In this document: piece by piece, positions 17,701 through 25,962 of the stretch
How positions within the stretch are numbered: the first letter of the stretch is position 1
Layout: every line of letters begins with the position of its first letter
From: CAVVUC01 sp963751395
GTDB taxonomy: Bacteria; Verrucomicrobiota; Verrucomicrobiia; Chthoniobacterales; Chthoniobacteraceae
Assembly (NCBI GenBank): GCA_963751395.1
Contig: CAVVUC010000002.1
Coordinates: forward strand, 930,001 to 994,000
Length of the DNA stretch: 64,000 bases
Reading direction: 5' to 3'
The notes under the pieces: generated by a model
Seen by the model: the letters and a program-made list of their open reading frames with translations, nothing else
The model's database searches: none
What the model was told of the DNA's origin: nothing
Program-made: the position numbers and the translations under genes

Positions 17701-19989
17701 CTCCTGCATCTCGGGAATGATTTTGTAACAGGTCGCTCCGCTGACAAATACGACGGAATCCTCTGGTATTCCCAGGCTGCCGCGATCGAATCGCTTTTCA
17801 GCCGGTTGTGCGTCGATGGAAAAATCAAAGCCACTTGGCGAACCTTCGAGCAGCAGAAGTTTCTCGGTGTGATGGTCGCTGGAACCATCGAATTGCGTTA
17901 GCTTGCCGGTGAGATAGCCATCGACATGCCGCATGCCGCTGGTCAGCGGTGAGTTATAGGTCACTATTTGAATCGGAGCCATCCGGTGAAGCGCCAGCAG
18001 GACAATTTGACTTGTCACTGCAGCCACGTTGGTTCCGATCAAAAGCACATCCAGTTCGGCTTCGCGAATAGTCCTGACCTGTTCTGCCAGGGAGTGAGGT
18101 AACTGAGCAAAAGAGTCAGAGTTGGCGCGGCAGTAGTCCTCGATGTCGCTTGTCCCGACCTGTAGTGCGAATAGACAAACCTCGAACGTGTCCCGATCCA
18201 ACAGCATCGTAGGGATGGTTGTATAGGTTTCCGTCTGCCGCCCAAAGTGCGCGTTCAAAAAGCCGACTTTTATCTTTCTTCGGTTCGTAGGTCTTGGGCG
18301 CAAGCTCGCATCCAACGCTGCGCCATTCTTCTTGAGTGTGAATTCCAGGATGCTCGCGCGACGCGACATCACTTCCTTGAGGTTCGCGCGGGTGAAGTAG
18401 AACGGAATGACGTTTAGGTGCTGGGTAAAGAACAACGCCGCACGGAGAGTCAGGTGTGCGTCGGGCGCATCACGGATACGCTCATCAATCGAGCGCGCCC
18501 AATCGAGGATATGAGTGTGGTAAAGCTCCGATTCCGCCGGGCGCATGCAAACCAGTGGAGGGTGAAAGACATAGCCGACGTAGTCTTCGATAAACCAGAC
18601 GGGAACCGATTCCAGGCCAGTGGGCGCAACGGCATGATGAGCCGGTCGAAACAGCATGTGGGCCATCAGATGGCGGACATCAAACTCATGACTGCGATCC
18701 GGTGTCTCGCGCAGGGCATCGGCCAAGATGTTGGCAATCTCCCTTTCCTGAGTGCTCAATAGCTCATTCTGCAGGCCGCTCTTAAGCATAAGGCGGTAAA
18801 CGTGTCCGAAATCAGATTGAAAGAGCTGGTGCAGCGTTGCCCGTTCAGCCTTGGTAAGAAACTCAACAAGTCCTAGTCGCAACGACTTTAATTCTTCAGC
18901 CGCCTCTGGAGGACTATCCCGGTAGGCAGTAATTAAATGCTCGATGTTGTGGACCTCTGCCTGACCGAAGAATGCATTGAGATCCTGTGGAGACTCTGTC
19001 GAGTGTGTCTCAACGCCCGAGCCCACAGGCGAGGGGACTTGCTTTAGAATTTGCTCAGCCATGGCGGTCATTTCCTGAGTGGGCGCAAGCTTGAGTCCTT
19101 CCTCGACGTGAGCGATCGCTGCCTTGTAATGGCCTTGCGCGATCAGACTTAGTGCGTTTTGGAAAGCGGCTTGCGCATAGTGTTGCTTTCCGCGTCGGTT
19201 CAACTCATCGCGCTCCCCGGCCGGCAGGTAGCTGCGGACAATGTCCATGGCCCGCCCCATGTCGGCGGTGATGGCAGCGGTTTCCAGTAGGGTGGAAGTG
19301 CCCGAACTGCCGTGCAATCGGTAGCAGGCCATGATCTCGGGATGATACCAGACCGGGTAGGATGCCGAGATGCGCATCCACATTTCCCAATCGAGAACAT
19401 GGTTCGGAACACTCCAAAATGCGCCGAGGCGTTCATAGACGGATCGCCTGACTACGATCGATGCGCATTGGAGGCGTTGCTTCACTGCCAGTCGCTGCAG
19501 CCATCCATCGAGAACACCGGGTTTGTCGCTTTCAAGATCAGAGACGTAAACCGGTTGCCCATCCGGCGAGATATGTGCGTGGCGGCAGAAGGCGGCACCA
19601 ACCGAGTTATCGCCATGGAGTCCTTCGCGCAATTTCGAATAGAACCCTTCGAGCACAAGATCGTCCGCATGAAGAATGTGAACCCACTCGCCGCGCGCGC
19701 GTTCGATGCAGGCGTTCCAGTTGTCGCGACCGGAGATGCCTTTGCTGTGGCGATGCACAGTTATGCGGTTTCCGGCGACATCTCGAACGAGACCGGCGAC
19801 ATCGCAGTTGGTCGAGGCGTTGTCGAGCACCTCGATTTGCATGCTCGAATCACCGGAGGAGGCGGCGAGGACACTTCGCAGCGCCTGTTCGAAGTATTGG
19901 GGATTCGGGTTATACGCCGGAATCATTACCGACCAAAACGGCCTGTCCGTGATGGCAGGATCGACTGGCGCGATGGTCGGCGGCCTCAC
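14725..19989 (-). CDS. Giant glycosyltransferase: GT2 + SPINDLY/GT41-like + TPR array + GT41
   Basis: 1754 residues. Residues ~15-260 form a GT2 domain (SVMIPAYNPNP, HILHADDLVLEGF). Residues ~565-950 form a first OGT/SPINDLY-like catalytic module (KIKVGFLNAHFGRQTET, TCYKIIPEM, DTFPFTGSISMVDPFE). Residues ~960-1370 carry about twelve TPRs. Residues ~1380-1740 are a second, canonical GT41 module (RIGYVSADFCQHPVGTF, DLSGHTALNR, FGCFNQMAKLNP, DSFPYHGTTTTCEALWMG). The first module lacks the HP and GHT histidines, so it may be inactive or have another substrate. GTG start at 19989, six bases after the flagellin stop; ATG at residue 23 is an alternative. Position suggests O-glycosylation of flagellin; that is inference. 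Confidence 0.87.
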   Translation of the reverse strand: MRPPTIAPVDPAITDRPFWSVMIPAYNPNPQYFEQALRSVLAASSGDSSMQIEVLDNASTNCDVAGLVRDVAGNRITVHRHSKGISGRDNWNACIERARGEWVHILHADDLVLEGFYSKLREGLHGDNSVGAAFCRHAHISPDGQPVYVSDLESDKPGVLDGWLQRLAVKQRLQCASIVVRRSVYERLGAFWSVPNHVLDWEMWMRISASYPVWYHPEIMACYRLHGSSGTSTLLETAAITADMGRAMDIVRSYLPAGERDELNRRGKQHYAQAAFQNALSLIAQGHYKAAIAHVEEGLKLAPTQEMTAMAEQILKQVPSPVGSGVETHSTESPQDLNAFFGQAEVHNIEHLITAYRDSPPEAAEELKSLRLGLVEFLTKAERATLHQLFQSDFGHVYRLMLKSGLQNELLSTQEREIANILADALRETPDRSHEFDVRHLMAHMLFRPAHHAVAPTGLESVPVWFIEDYVGYVFHPPLVCMRPAESELYHTHILDWARSIDERIRDAPDAHLTLRAALFFTQHLNVIPFYFTRANLKEVMSRRASILEFTLKKNGAALDASLRPRPTNRRKIKVGFLNAHFGRQTETYTTIPTMLLDRDTFEVCLFALQVGTSDIEDYCRANSDSFAQLPHSLAEQVRTIREAELDVLLIGTNVAAVTSQIVLLALHRMAPIQIVTYNSPLTSGMRHVDGYLTGKLTQFDGSSDHHTEKLLLLEGSPSGFDFSIDAQPAEKRFDRGSLGIPEDSVVFVSGATCYKIIPEMQETWAEILKQVKDSRLLLIPFNPNWASGFPVKQFERSLKEVMRRHGIDENRLVLAPGLPNRSEVMEIQKLGDVYLDTFPFTGSISMVDPFELGIPTVVQQGDTQRACLAASMLLELGLPELIAESEQAYIELAVRLATDSIYRRHLSDTLKARMSSKPTFLDSKAIGDQLGALLEKLIGKAESPVAGHETRALPSCSELMSKAIAAHASGRLGETEELCRQTLEADPSRADAWHLLGVLAHESGKSDRAVELIDQALELDPDNATYLSNLGEAWSSQGNLEKAVECCRRALEVQPEFPEAMVSLAASLRESGEQEEAMALFQRALRIKPGYAEGLLQYGLALLEANHVKGAITMLGKACAAAPSSVEARYHLAVAFETNKQFPEALKSYKKASQLNPKVGAVWHNWGQLLLGLKDYANALDVLKEAVRCHPDHPECNYDYACALQSCRRPVEALDLYDKALRNGLDTPELNNNRGVVLKDLGQLREAAQSFSRAIILKPGMISALSNLGAVCTDLGLNTEALECFQHVIKRQPDMPGALNNIARLLKESGKAAEAMEFYQRAVHAKPDSPEAHDNLLLCLHYLADADPHEVFEKHRQWGLGVSKRFRPSLRHKSRSGSKEGKLRIGYVSADFCQHPVGTFIEPLIAGHDRTQFEVYAYSDVRTPDTVTERLKRKADVWRHTADLSHRALAQTVWNDRIDILVDLSGHTALNRLEMFALNPAPIQASYLGYPATTGLPAMDYRISDILADPPGATDHLHTERLVQLASCAWCYQPPDAGIALAPPPFVENGYITFGCFNQMAKLNPRLFESWIAILQRVSGSHLKLKARALRDSTVRRELTDLFVQGGIEEERLDFGGYAPTIREHLEEYHRVDIALDSFPYHGTTTTCEALWMGAPVVSLAGQSHVSRVGVSLLNAVGLPETVAFTSEAYIDVAVALAKDTDRLRWIRMNLRDKMQASPLMDCGAFTAAMEACFRQMFSETKQTPRSALKLTR

Positions 19990-19995
19990 AAAGGC

Positions 19996-20844
19996 TTACT
20001 GGAGAAGCTTGAGGACGGACTGCGGCATTTGATTCGCCTGGGCGAGCATCGCCGTGCCGGCCTGGACGAGGATATTGTTCTTCGCGTAGGCCGTGCTTTC
20101 CTGCGCCACATCGACGTCGCGGATGCGCGAGATTGCAGACTCGAGGTTCTGGCCTTCGATCTGGAGCGTTGTGGTGGCGACATTCAGCCGGGATTGCGAT
20201 GCGCCCAGCGTTGCGCGCTCGGTGGCGATTTGCTGGATCGCGTTGATCACCATGCTGCTCACATTGGCGGTTGTGGCTGTCACGTCGAATGCCGGCGGTG
20301 TCGTCTGGGCGAGCAACGTCTGCATCGCGCCACTCTGCAAATCCGTCTGGGCCATCGTCATCGTCTGCCCTGCGCCTTCCCCGATCGTCACAGTGAGGCC
20401 GGCGGGGTTGGGGCCGAAAAGCTGAATGCCATTGAACGTGCCGAGCGGAGTAGCGACGCCAGCGCCGCCGACGGTGTCTCTAAGCTGCTGTTGCAGCGCG
20501 CTGAACTCTGTCTGGTAAAGAGCCACGTCGGTTGAGTTCTTTGTCACGTCCTGTGAGAGCATCGACAGTTCGCTCATGCGGGAGAGCACACTGCTGATGC
20601 TGCTCATAAAGCCGTCGGCTGTCTGAATGTAGGAGATGGCATTCTGGACGTTTGTGGCCGCGGCGGAGAGGCGTTTGTTTTGCGCCATCAGTTTCTCGGA
20701 AACAGCCAGTCCGGCGGCATCATCGGAGGGCTGCACGATTTTCGAGCCGGAACTCAGTCGAGCAAGGGACTTGCTCAAGGCTTCCTGGCTTTGACTCAGG
20801 TTACGGGCGCTTGCGATGGCGCTGGTGTTGGTGTTGATGATCAT
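19996..20844 (-). CDS. Flagellin
   Basis: 282 residues starting MIINTNTSAIASARNLSQSQ. The N-terminal D0/D1 region (1-~140; LARLSSGSKIVQPSDDAAGL, the classic flagellin signature) and the C-terminal D1/D0 region (~195-282; NILVQAGTAMLAQANQMPQ and a final SVLKLLQ) are both present. The variable middle is only ~50 residues, making this a short flagellin. It has no signal peptide, as expected for type III export. It lies between csrA (24-base gap) and the giant glycosyltransferase (6-base gap). The leader lacks an obvious GGA-containing CsrA site next to the start codon. Confidence 0.95.
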   Translation of the reverse strand: MIINTNTSAIASARNLSQSQEALSKSLARLSSGSKIVQPSDDAAGLAVSEKLMAQNKRLSAAATNVQNAISYIQTADGFMSSISSVLSRMSELSMLSQDVTKNSTDVALYQTEFSALQQQLRDTVGGAGVATPLGTFNGIQLFGPNPAGLTVTIGEGAGQTMTMAQTDLQSGAMQTLLAQTTPPAFDVTATTANVSSMVINAIQQIATERATLGASQSRLNVATTTLQIEGQNLESAISRIRDVDVAQESTAYAKNNILVQAGTAMLAQANQMPQSVLKLLQ

Positions 20845-20868
20845 ATTGCTGGTTTTTTTCGGTTTCGG

Positions 20869-21093
20869 TTAAAGCGGTTTCAGATTGAGTTGCGGCACCT
20901 CGCCTCCCGAAGGCCGGGCTGCGCTCAGGTTGCTTTCCTTGATCTGCTTGTAGATCTCGTTGCGGAAGATCGCGAGGTCCCGCGGTGCCTCGATGCCGAT
21001 CCGGACCGCATCGGAATCGATCCGGTTCACCCGGATTTCGATGCTGTCTCCGATCATGATCCCCTGGTTGACTTTTCGGCTGAGGATTAACAT
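20869..21093 (-). CDS. csrA: Carbon storage regulator CsrA
   Basis: 74 residues, MLILSRKVNQGIMIGDSIEI through APRDLAIFRNEIY. Arg44, the RNA-contacting residue, is conserved. CsrA dimers bind GGA loops in leaders and block translation. In flagellated bacteria CsrA commonly represses flagellin mRNA and is itself held by FliW. The start overlaps the fliW stop by seven bases and flagellin follows directly, so the regulatory triad is one operon here. The tail after residue ~60 (ARPSGGEVPQLNLKPL) is longer than in short CsrA proteins. Confidence 0.95.
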   Translation of the reverse strand: MLILSRKVNQGIMIGDSIEIRVNRIDSDAVRIGIEAPRDLAIFRNEIYKQIKESNLSAARPSGGEVPQLNLKPL

Positions 21094-21530
21094 GACCGGC
21101 CTTCGCTCCGTTTGTCGATCAGCGGGTGCCGGGTGGAATATTTTTCCGAGTTGGCAATGATGACCTGTTTCGCAAGGAGGGTGTGGCGGTTCACAATCAG
21201 GGGCCCGATGAGGTTCACGGTCACGAACTGCGGTTCCGTCGAACGGATGGTGACGATGTTCAACACCAGCGCATCTTCCGCGGAACGGATCTGGAGGCAG
21301 TCGGCGTCCTCGTCACCAAGCTCGATTTCGTAGCCGGGGATCAATCCCTGCGGCTCCAGGGCGACGAAGCTGACCTCGTCTCCGTCCATGGATCGCATCG
21401 AGATGAACGGCCAACTGCTTTCGATCGGTGTCAGCTCGAATCGCCGGAGATCGGAGAGGCCGATCAATCCGAACGGCAGATGAATCTGCGAACCTTGGAG
21501 GGTGGTTGAGTGTGCTGTTTCCAGTTTCAT
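21087..21530 (-). CDS. fliW: Flagellar assembly factor FliW
   Basis: 147 residues from MKLETAHSTTLQGSQIHLPF, with GLIGLSDLRRFEL and VNLIGPLIVNRHTLLAKQVI typical of FliW. FliW binds CsrA and, when flagellin accumulates, is titrated away; this makes flagellin synthesis follow export. The frame is open upstream to 21779, but that extension is not family sequence, and the start at 21530 gives the normal length. It is first in the fliW-csrA-flagellin-glycosyltransferase operon; 161 bases separate it from the divergent phosphoesterase gene. Confidence 0.93.
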   Translation of the reverse strand: MKLETAHSTTLQGSQIHLPFGLIGLSDLRRFELTPIESSWPFISMRSMDGDEVSFVALEPQGLIPGYEIELGDEDADCLQIRSAEDALVLNIVTIRSTEPQFVTVNLIGPLIVNRHTLLAKQVIIANSEKYSTRHPLIDKRSEGRSC

Positions 21531-21691
21531 AGGTTTGAATCGAGCCAATGCAAAGCTGGATTCGTGCCACGATGAAAAGCAGATCGGTTCTGTGGGTCGG
21601 GCCAAAATGCCACGCATGGCCGAAGGCGGCTTGTGTGTCGCAGGGGTGAATCTCCGTTGAATTCTCCGGTGTTGGCCATACGTTCCCCGCG

Positions 21692-22543
21692 ATGAATCGC
21701 AGGGGGTTTTTACAAATAACCGGAAAGATGGCGCTCGCCGTTGCGGTCGGAGGGGGCGGCTATGGCGTGCTCGAAGCAAAACGGCTGAAGACCACCCGGC
21801 TCTCCATATCGGTTCCGAATCTGCCGGAAGCCTTCCGCGGATTCACGATCGCCCTGGTCGCCGACATTCATCACAGCGTTGTTGTGCCGCTTTCGTTCGT
21901 CGAAGAAGCCGTTTCGCTCACCAATTCCCTCTCGCCCGACGCGATCATTCTTGGCGGCGACTTCATAACCGCGGGACGAAAGTACCACGCACCCGGTTGT
22001 GGTCCTTCATACATCGCCCCATGTTTCGACGTTCTGAAGAACCTCAGAGCCAGACATGGGGTGTTTGCTGTTTCGGGGAATCACGATGAATATGCCGGCA
22101 TCGAAAAGACCACCGCGGCAATCAGGAAGGCCGGCGTTGAAAACCTGACCAATTCGGGCCTGTGGCTCTCGATCGGCAATCAGCGTTTGAGGTTGTGCGG
22201 TGTCGGTGAGTTTTGCACGCAGCACAAGGATTTGCCGGAGGCGATCGGGGATGCCAGAAAAGGCGACGCCGTTATCGTGGCCACGCACAACCCCGATTTC
22301 GTCGAGTTTTTCCAGGACGACCGGGTCGGCCTGATGCTGAGCGGGCACACCCACGGCGGTCAGGTGGTGCTGCCGTTCCTTGGCGCGCCGATGGTGCCGT
22401 CGCACTTCCGCCAGAAATACCGCTACGGCCTCGTCCAGGGACCGAGCACAAAGATTTTCGTGACGAGCGGTGTCGGCACGTTGCCGCTCGCGGTGCGCTA
22501 CCGCTGTCCTCCCGAGGTCGCGCTTCTGACGCTGACAGCCTGA
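21692..22543 (+). CDS. Metallophosphoesterase (YkuE/YaeI-like)
   Basis: 283 residues. A Tat-like leader (MNRRGFLQ then a hydrophobic stretch) precedes a calcineurin-like domain: VADIHH, LGGDFI, SGNHDEYAG, VATHNPD and SGHTHGGQV are the five metal-binding blocks in order. Relatives include enzymes acting on UDP-sugars, lipids or other phosphoesters outside the cytoplasm; the substrate here is unknown. It is divergent from fliW and upstream of mqnE. A second, unrelated-looking phosphoesterase lies at 27.4-28.3 kb. Confidence 0.88.
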   Translation: MNRRGFLQITGKMALAVAVGGGGYGVLEAKRLKTTRLSISVPNLPEAFRGFTIALVADIHHSVVVPLSFVEEAVSLTNSLSPDAIILGGDFITAGRKYHAPGCGPSYIAPCFDVLKNLRARHGVFAVSGNHDEYAGIEKTTAAIRKAGVENLTNSGLWLSIGNQRLRLCGVGEFCTQHKDLPEAIGDARKGDAVIVATHNPDFVEFFQDDRVGLMLSGHTHGGQVVLPFLGAPMVPSHFRQKYRYGLVQGPSTKIFVTSGVGTLPLAVRYRCPPEVALLTLTA

Positions 22544-22637
22544 TCCGGTTCACTGGAGTCTCGCCACCGACGCCTGCTTGCATTTGAAATCCGGCGTGAC
22601 AACTTGCGGTCGTGAAATTATTCACACTAACCGTCGA

Positions 22638-23789
22638 ATGAATCCCGCACTGATATCCAAGGAACTCCGCCCGATTCACGACAAGGTTCTCAATGGCGAA
22701 CGCATCTCCGACGCGGAAGCTCTGCGACTCTATGCCTCGCACGATCTGAACGGCCTCGGAGCGATCGCAAACATCATTCGCGAACGCAAGAACGGCAACG
22801 TCGCCACTTACATCCTGAATCGTTACCTCAACTATTCGAACATTTGCATGCTTGCCTGCCAGTTCTGCGCGTTCGGCGCGCGCAAGCGTGACGCCCACGC
22901 ATTCGAGTTCACGATTCCTGAAATCGTCGCCGCGGCGCAGGAGGGGCTCACACAAGGAATCACCGAGGTCCACATGGTCGGCGGGCTGCATCCGACTCTG
23001 ACGGCGGAATGGTATCTGGAATTGATCCGCAGCCTGCGCGCGCTGGATCCGGATTTGAAAATCAAGGCATTCACCGCGATTGAAATTCGCCATCTCTCTG
23101 AGCGCGTTTTCAAAAAACCGATCCGTGAGACGCTGGAGCTTTTGCGCGAAGCCGGTCTCGGCTCGTTGACCGGCGGCGGCGCGGAAATCTTCGATCCCGA
23201 ATTTCGCGACAAGATCTGCCGTGGAAAAGAAACCGCGGAGGAGTGGATCGAGGTCCACCGGGCCTGGCATCAAATGGGCGAACGCAGCACATGCACCATG
23301 CTTTACGGCCACATCGAGACGCCCGCGCATCGCGTCGATCACCTGCGCCGCTTGCGAGAGTTACAGGACGAGACGGGTGGGTTCACCGGCTTCATCCCGT
23401 TCGCGTTCGAGCCGGAGGGTGCGCGGCCCGAACTGCGCCACATCCGGCACGCGTCGGGCTTCGAGGAGCTGCGCAACCTGGCGGTGAGCCGCATCTACCT
23501 CGACAACATCGACCATATCACCGCCTATTGGGTGAGCCTTGGCCTCCCCGTTGCGCAAATTGCTCTCAACTACGGCGTGGACGATTTGCACGGCACGATC
23601 ATGGAAGAAAAGATATTCCACATGGCCGGCGCAAAAACGCCGCAGCAACAGACTGTCGCCGCGCTGGAGCGTGCGATTCGCGAAGCCGGCCGCGAGCCGG
23701 GGCAACGCAACACTTATTACGAAAGAATTGATGGCAACCAATCGGAGGGGGCAAGAGACCGGGTTTCTCCGGCACTCGCAACAGCTTGA
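22638..23789 (+). CDS. mqnE: Aminodeoxyfutalosine synthase (radical SAM)
   Basis: 383 residues from MNPALISKELRPIHDK. The radical-SAM cluster motif is C70-x3-C74-x2-C77 (NICMLACQFCAFG). HMVGGLHPT and GGGAEIFDPE are typical of MqnE rather than MqnC. It joins the MqnA product 3-[(1-carboxyvinyl)oxy]benzoate to SAM, giving aminodeoxyfutalosine in the futalosine route to menaquinone. The stop overlaps the start of mqnA by four bases. An in-frame ATG 60 bases upstream (22578) adds non-family residues. Confidence 0.94.
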   Translation: MNPALISKELRPIHDKVLNGERISDAEALRLYASHDLNGLGAIANIIRERKNGNVATYILNRYLNYSNICMLACQFCAFGARKRDAHAFEFTIPEIVAAAQEGLTQGITEVHMVGGLHPTLTAEWYLELIRSLRALDPDLKIKAFTAIEIRHLSERVFKKPIRETLELLREAGLGSLTGGGAEIFDPEFRDKICRGKETAEEWIEVHRAWHQMGERSTCTMLYGHIETPAHRVDHLRRLRELQDETGGFTGFIPFAFEPEGARPELRHIRHASGFEELRNLAVSRIYLDNIDHITAYWVSLGLPVAQIALNYGVDDLHGTIMEEKIFHMAGAKTPQQQTVAALERAIREAGREPGQRNTYYERIDGNQSEGARDRVSPALATA

Positions 23790-24568
23790 GTTCGTATCCT
23801 CATTTGAAGAGCGTTGAAATCGGTTGCGTCCAATACCTGAACGCCAGGCCGTTGATCTACGGATGCCCCGAGGAAATCTATTTCGACCACCCCTCGAAGC
23901 TCGCCGAAATGCTTGCCGGCGGGATGCTGGACGTCGCGCTCGTTCCGACTTTTGAACTGCTTAGCAATCCCGGCTACAAGGCTGTCGATGGCGTTTCGAT
24001 CTCTTCATTGGGAACTGTCTTCAGCGTCTTCCTTGCCTACCGGGGTGAACTGAAAGAGGTGAGGAAAATCTCCCTCGACATTTCGTCTCTTAGTTCGGGG
24101 AATCTGTTGCGCTGTTTGCTCGCGGAATATCACGACATGCGCCCCGATTACGTCCGCTCGGACGAGTGCGACGATCCCGACATGCCAAGGCTCCTCATCG
24201 GCAATCACGCCATCGAGTTTCGCCAGGCAAAAGGCGACGAGTACAACTACCTCGATCTCGGCTCTGAATGGTTTGAGAAAACCTCCCTGCCTTTCGTGTT
24301 TGCGCTTTGGCTGATCCGGCCCGGAGTCCTGTTTCCGGAAGCAGTGGCCGACGATTTGCGGCGGATGAAAGCGGACGGTCTCGCTCATCTCGACGAGATC
24401 ATCCGGCACGAAAGCGATGCCGATCCGGAGTTTCGGCAGCAGTATTTGCGGCAGCATATCCGCTACGATCTTGGGGAGCCGGAGAAAAAGGGTATCCGGA
24501 AATTTCACGAACTGGCCCTGAAACACGGCTTGCTCACGAACAACGAATGCTGTTTGAATTTCGTCTGA
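23786..24568 (+). CDS. mqnA: Chorismate dehydratase
   Basis: 260 residues, TTG start at 23786 overlapping the mqnE stop. IGCVQYLNARPLIYG and the AGGMLDVALVPTFELLSN block match MqnA, a periplasmic-binding-protein-fold enzyme that dehydrates chorismate, the first step of the futalosine pathway. The C-terminal extension (about 40 residues: HESDADPEFRQQYLRQHIRY to the end) is typical of longer MqnA versions. Chorismate would come from the shikimate pathway, of which aroA is also in this window. Confidence 0.92.
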   Translation: MSSYPHLKSVEIGCVQYLNARPLIYGCPEEIYFDHPSKLAEMLAGGMLDVALVPTFELLSNPGYKAVDGVSISSLGTVFSVFLAYRGELKEVRKISLDISSLSSGNLLRCLLAEYHDMRPDYVRSDECDDPDMPRLLIGNHAIEFRQAKGDEYNYLDLGSEWFEKTSLPFVFALWLIRPGVLFPEAVADDLRRMKADGLAHLDEIIRHESDADPEFRQQYLRQHIRYDLGEPEKKGIRKFHELALKHGLLTNNECCLNFV

Positions 24569-24608
24569 TCCTCTTTTTCAACAACACTCCACACCTCTCC
24601 ACATCTCC

Positions 24609-25625
24609 ATGTCAGACGTAGTTACCTTCGGCGAAATCATGATGCGGCTTGCGACTCCGGGTTTCCTCCGGTTCGCGCAAACTCCCCACCTCGAACTCAC
24701 CTATGGCGGAGGCGAGGCCAACGTCGCCGTCTCGCTGGTCAATTACGGGCTTAGTGCGGACTTTGTCACGCGTCTGCCTAAGAACGACATGGCCCAGCGC
24801 GCCATCAACGAACTGCGCGGCATCGGGGTCGGCACGCAGCACATTGTCCGTGGCGGCGAGCGCATCGGCATTTACTTTCTCGAAAGCGGAGCCAGCCAGC
24901 GCGCATCGAAAGTCACCTACGACCGCGCCCATAGCGCCATTGCCGAGATCAAGCCGGGCGATGTCGATTGGGACAAAGTTTTCTCCGGCGCAAAATGGTT
25001 CCACTGGACCGGCATCACCCCCGCGCTCTCCGACTCCGCCGCCGCCGTCACCGAGGAAGCGTGCAAGGCCGCGAAGAAGAACGGCCTCACGATCAGCACC
25101 GACCTCAACTACCGCAAGAAGCTCTGGAGCAAGGACAAAGCCGGGCAGGTGATGGGTGGCCTCATGCAATACGTCGATGTCTGCATCGCGAACGAGGAAG
25201 ACGCCGAGAGCGTCTTCGGCATCAAGGGTGCGGAAGTCACCAGCGGAAAAATCGAGCATGCGCAATACGAGGAAGTCGCTGGGAAACTCGTCGAGAAGTT
25301 CGGCTTCAAAAAAGTCGCGATCACCTTGCGCGAATCGCACAGCGCAAGCCGCAACGGCTGGAGTGCGATGCTCTACGAGAACGGCAAATCGTATTTTTCC
25401 CGCGCCTACGACATCACGATCGTCGATCGCGTCGGTGGCGGCGACAGCTTTGGCGGCGGCCTCATCTACGCGCTGCTTCGCGGCGACGATGCGGACAAGG
25501 CGATCAATTTCGCCGTCGCTGCGAGCTGCCTCAAGCACACCGTTCCCGGCGACTACAACCGCGTCACACTCGATGAAGTCGAGACGCTGGCAAAGGGCGA
25601 CGCCAGCGGCCGGGTGCAGCGGTGA
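24609..25625 (+). CDS. kdgK: PfkB-family sugar kinase, probable 2-keto-3-deoxygluconate kinase
   Basis: 338 residues. N-terminal FGEIMMRLATPG and YGGGEANVAVSLVNYG, and C-terminal VDRVGGGDSFGGGLIYALL with the catalytic Asp, place it in the PfkB/ribokinase fold. The RFAQT and GIYFLESGASQR stretches resemble KDG kinases, which phosphorylate 2-keto-3-deoxygluconate from pectin and uronate breakdown. A KDG aldolase or other uronate gene is not adjacent, so the substrate is a family-based inference. It starts 40 bases after mqnA. Confidence 0.82.
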   Translation: MSDVVTFGEIMMRLATPGFLRFAQTPHLELTYGGGEANVAVSLVNYGLSADFVTRLPKNDMAQRAINELRGIGVGTQHIVRGGERIGIYFLESGASQRASKVTYDRAHSAIAEIKPGDVDWDKVFSGAKWFHWTGITPALSDSAAAVTEEACKAAKKNGLTISTDLNYRKKLWSKDKAGQVMGGLMQYVDVCIANEEDAESVFGIKGAEVTSGKIEHAQYEEVAGKLVEKFGFKKVAITLRESHSASRNGWSAMLYENGKSYFSRAYDITIVDRVGGGDSFGGGLIYALLRGDDADKAINFAVAASCLKHTVPGDYNRVTLDEVETLAKGDASGRVQR

Positions 25626-25683
25626 AATTGGCGCAAATATTTGTTGCAAACCAAACGGGCACCGATACAGTCCTCGCCTTGCT

Positions 25684-25953
25684 ATGGCCAAAACGAGTTG
25701 GATCGAAAAAGAAAAACGCAAACGTGCAACAGTGGCGAAATACGCCGCGCTCCGTGCTGAACTGAAGGCAAAGAAGGACTACGTCGGCCTCAGCCAGCTT
25801 CCGCGCGACGCAAGCCCGACCCGTCTTGTCAACCGCTGCCAGGCCAGTGGACGTCGCCGTGGGTTTATCGGGCGGTTCAAGCTCAGCCGCATCGCGTTCC
25901 GCGAACTTGCATCGAACGGGTTGATCCCCGGCGTTACGAAATCAAGCTGGTAG
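25684..25953 (+). CDS. rpsN: 30S ribosomal protein uS14 (zinc-free type)
   Basis: 89 residues, MAKTSWIEKEKRKRATVAKY, with LPRDASPTRLVNRC and GRFKLSRIAFRELASNGLIP. This is the long form without the CxxC zinc knuckle. It sits alone, away from any ribosomal protein operon; whether another copy exists in the genome cannot be seen here. A stable hairpin follows ten bases after the stop. Confidence 0.95.
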   Translation: MAKTSWIEKEKRKRATVAKYAALRAELKAKKDYVGLSQLPRDASPTRLVNRCQASGRRRGFIGRFKLSRIAFRELASNGLIPGVTKSSW

Positions 25954-25962
25954 TCCTCATCG

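Noticed and set aside
21531..21610. Possible sigma-54 promoter upstream of fliW (TGGCAC ... TTTGCAT)
   Set aside because: The GG and GC elements are about five bases too far apart for the -24/-12 spacing.
24570..24608. ctcca words before the KDG kinase start
   Set aside because: Spacing is 10 and 8 bases, not 7, so it is not part of the heptamer family.
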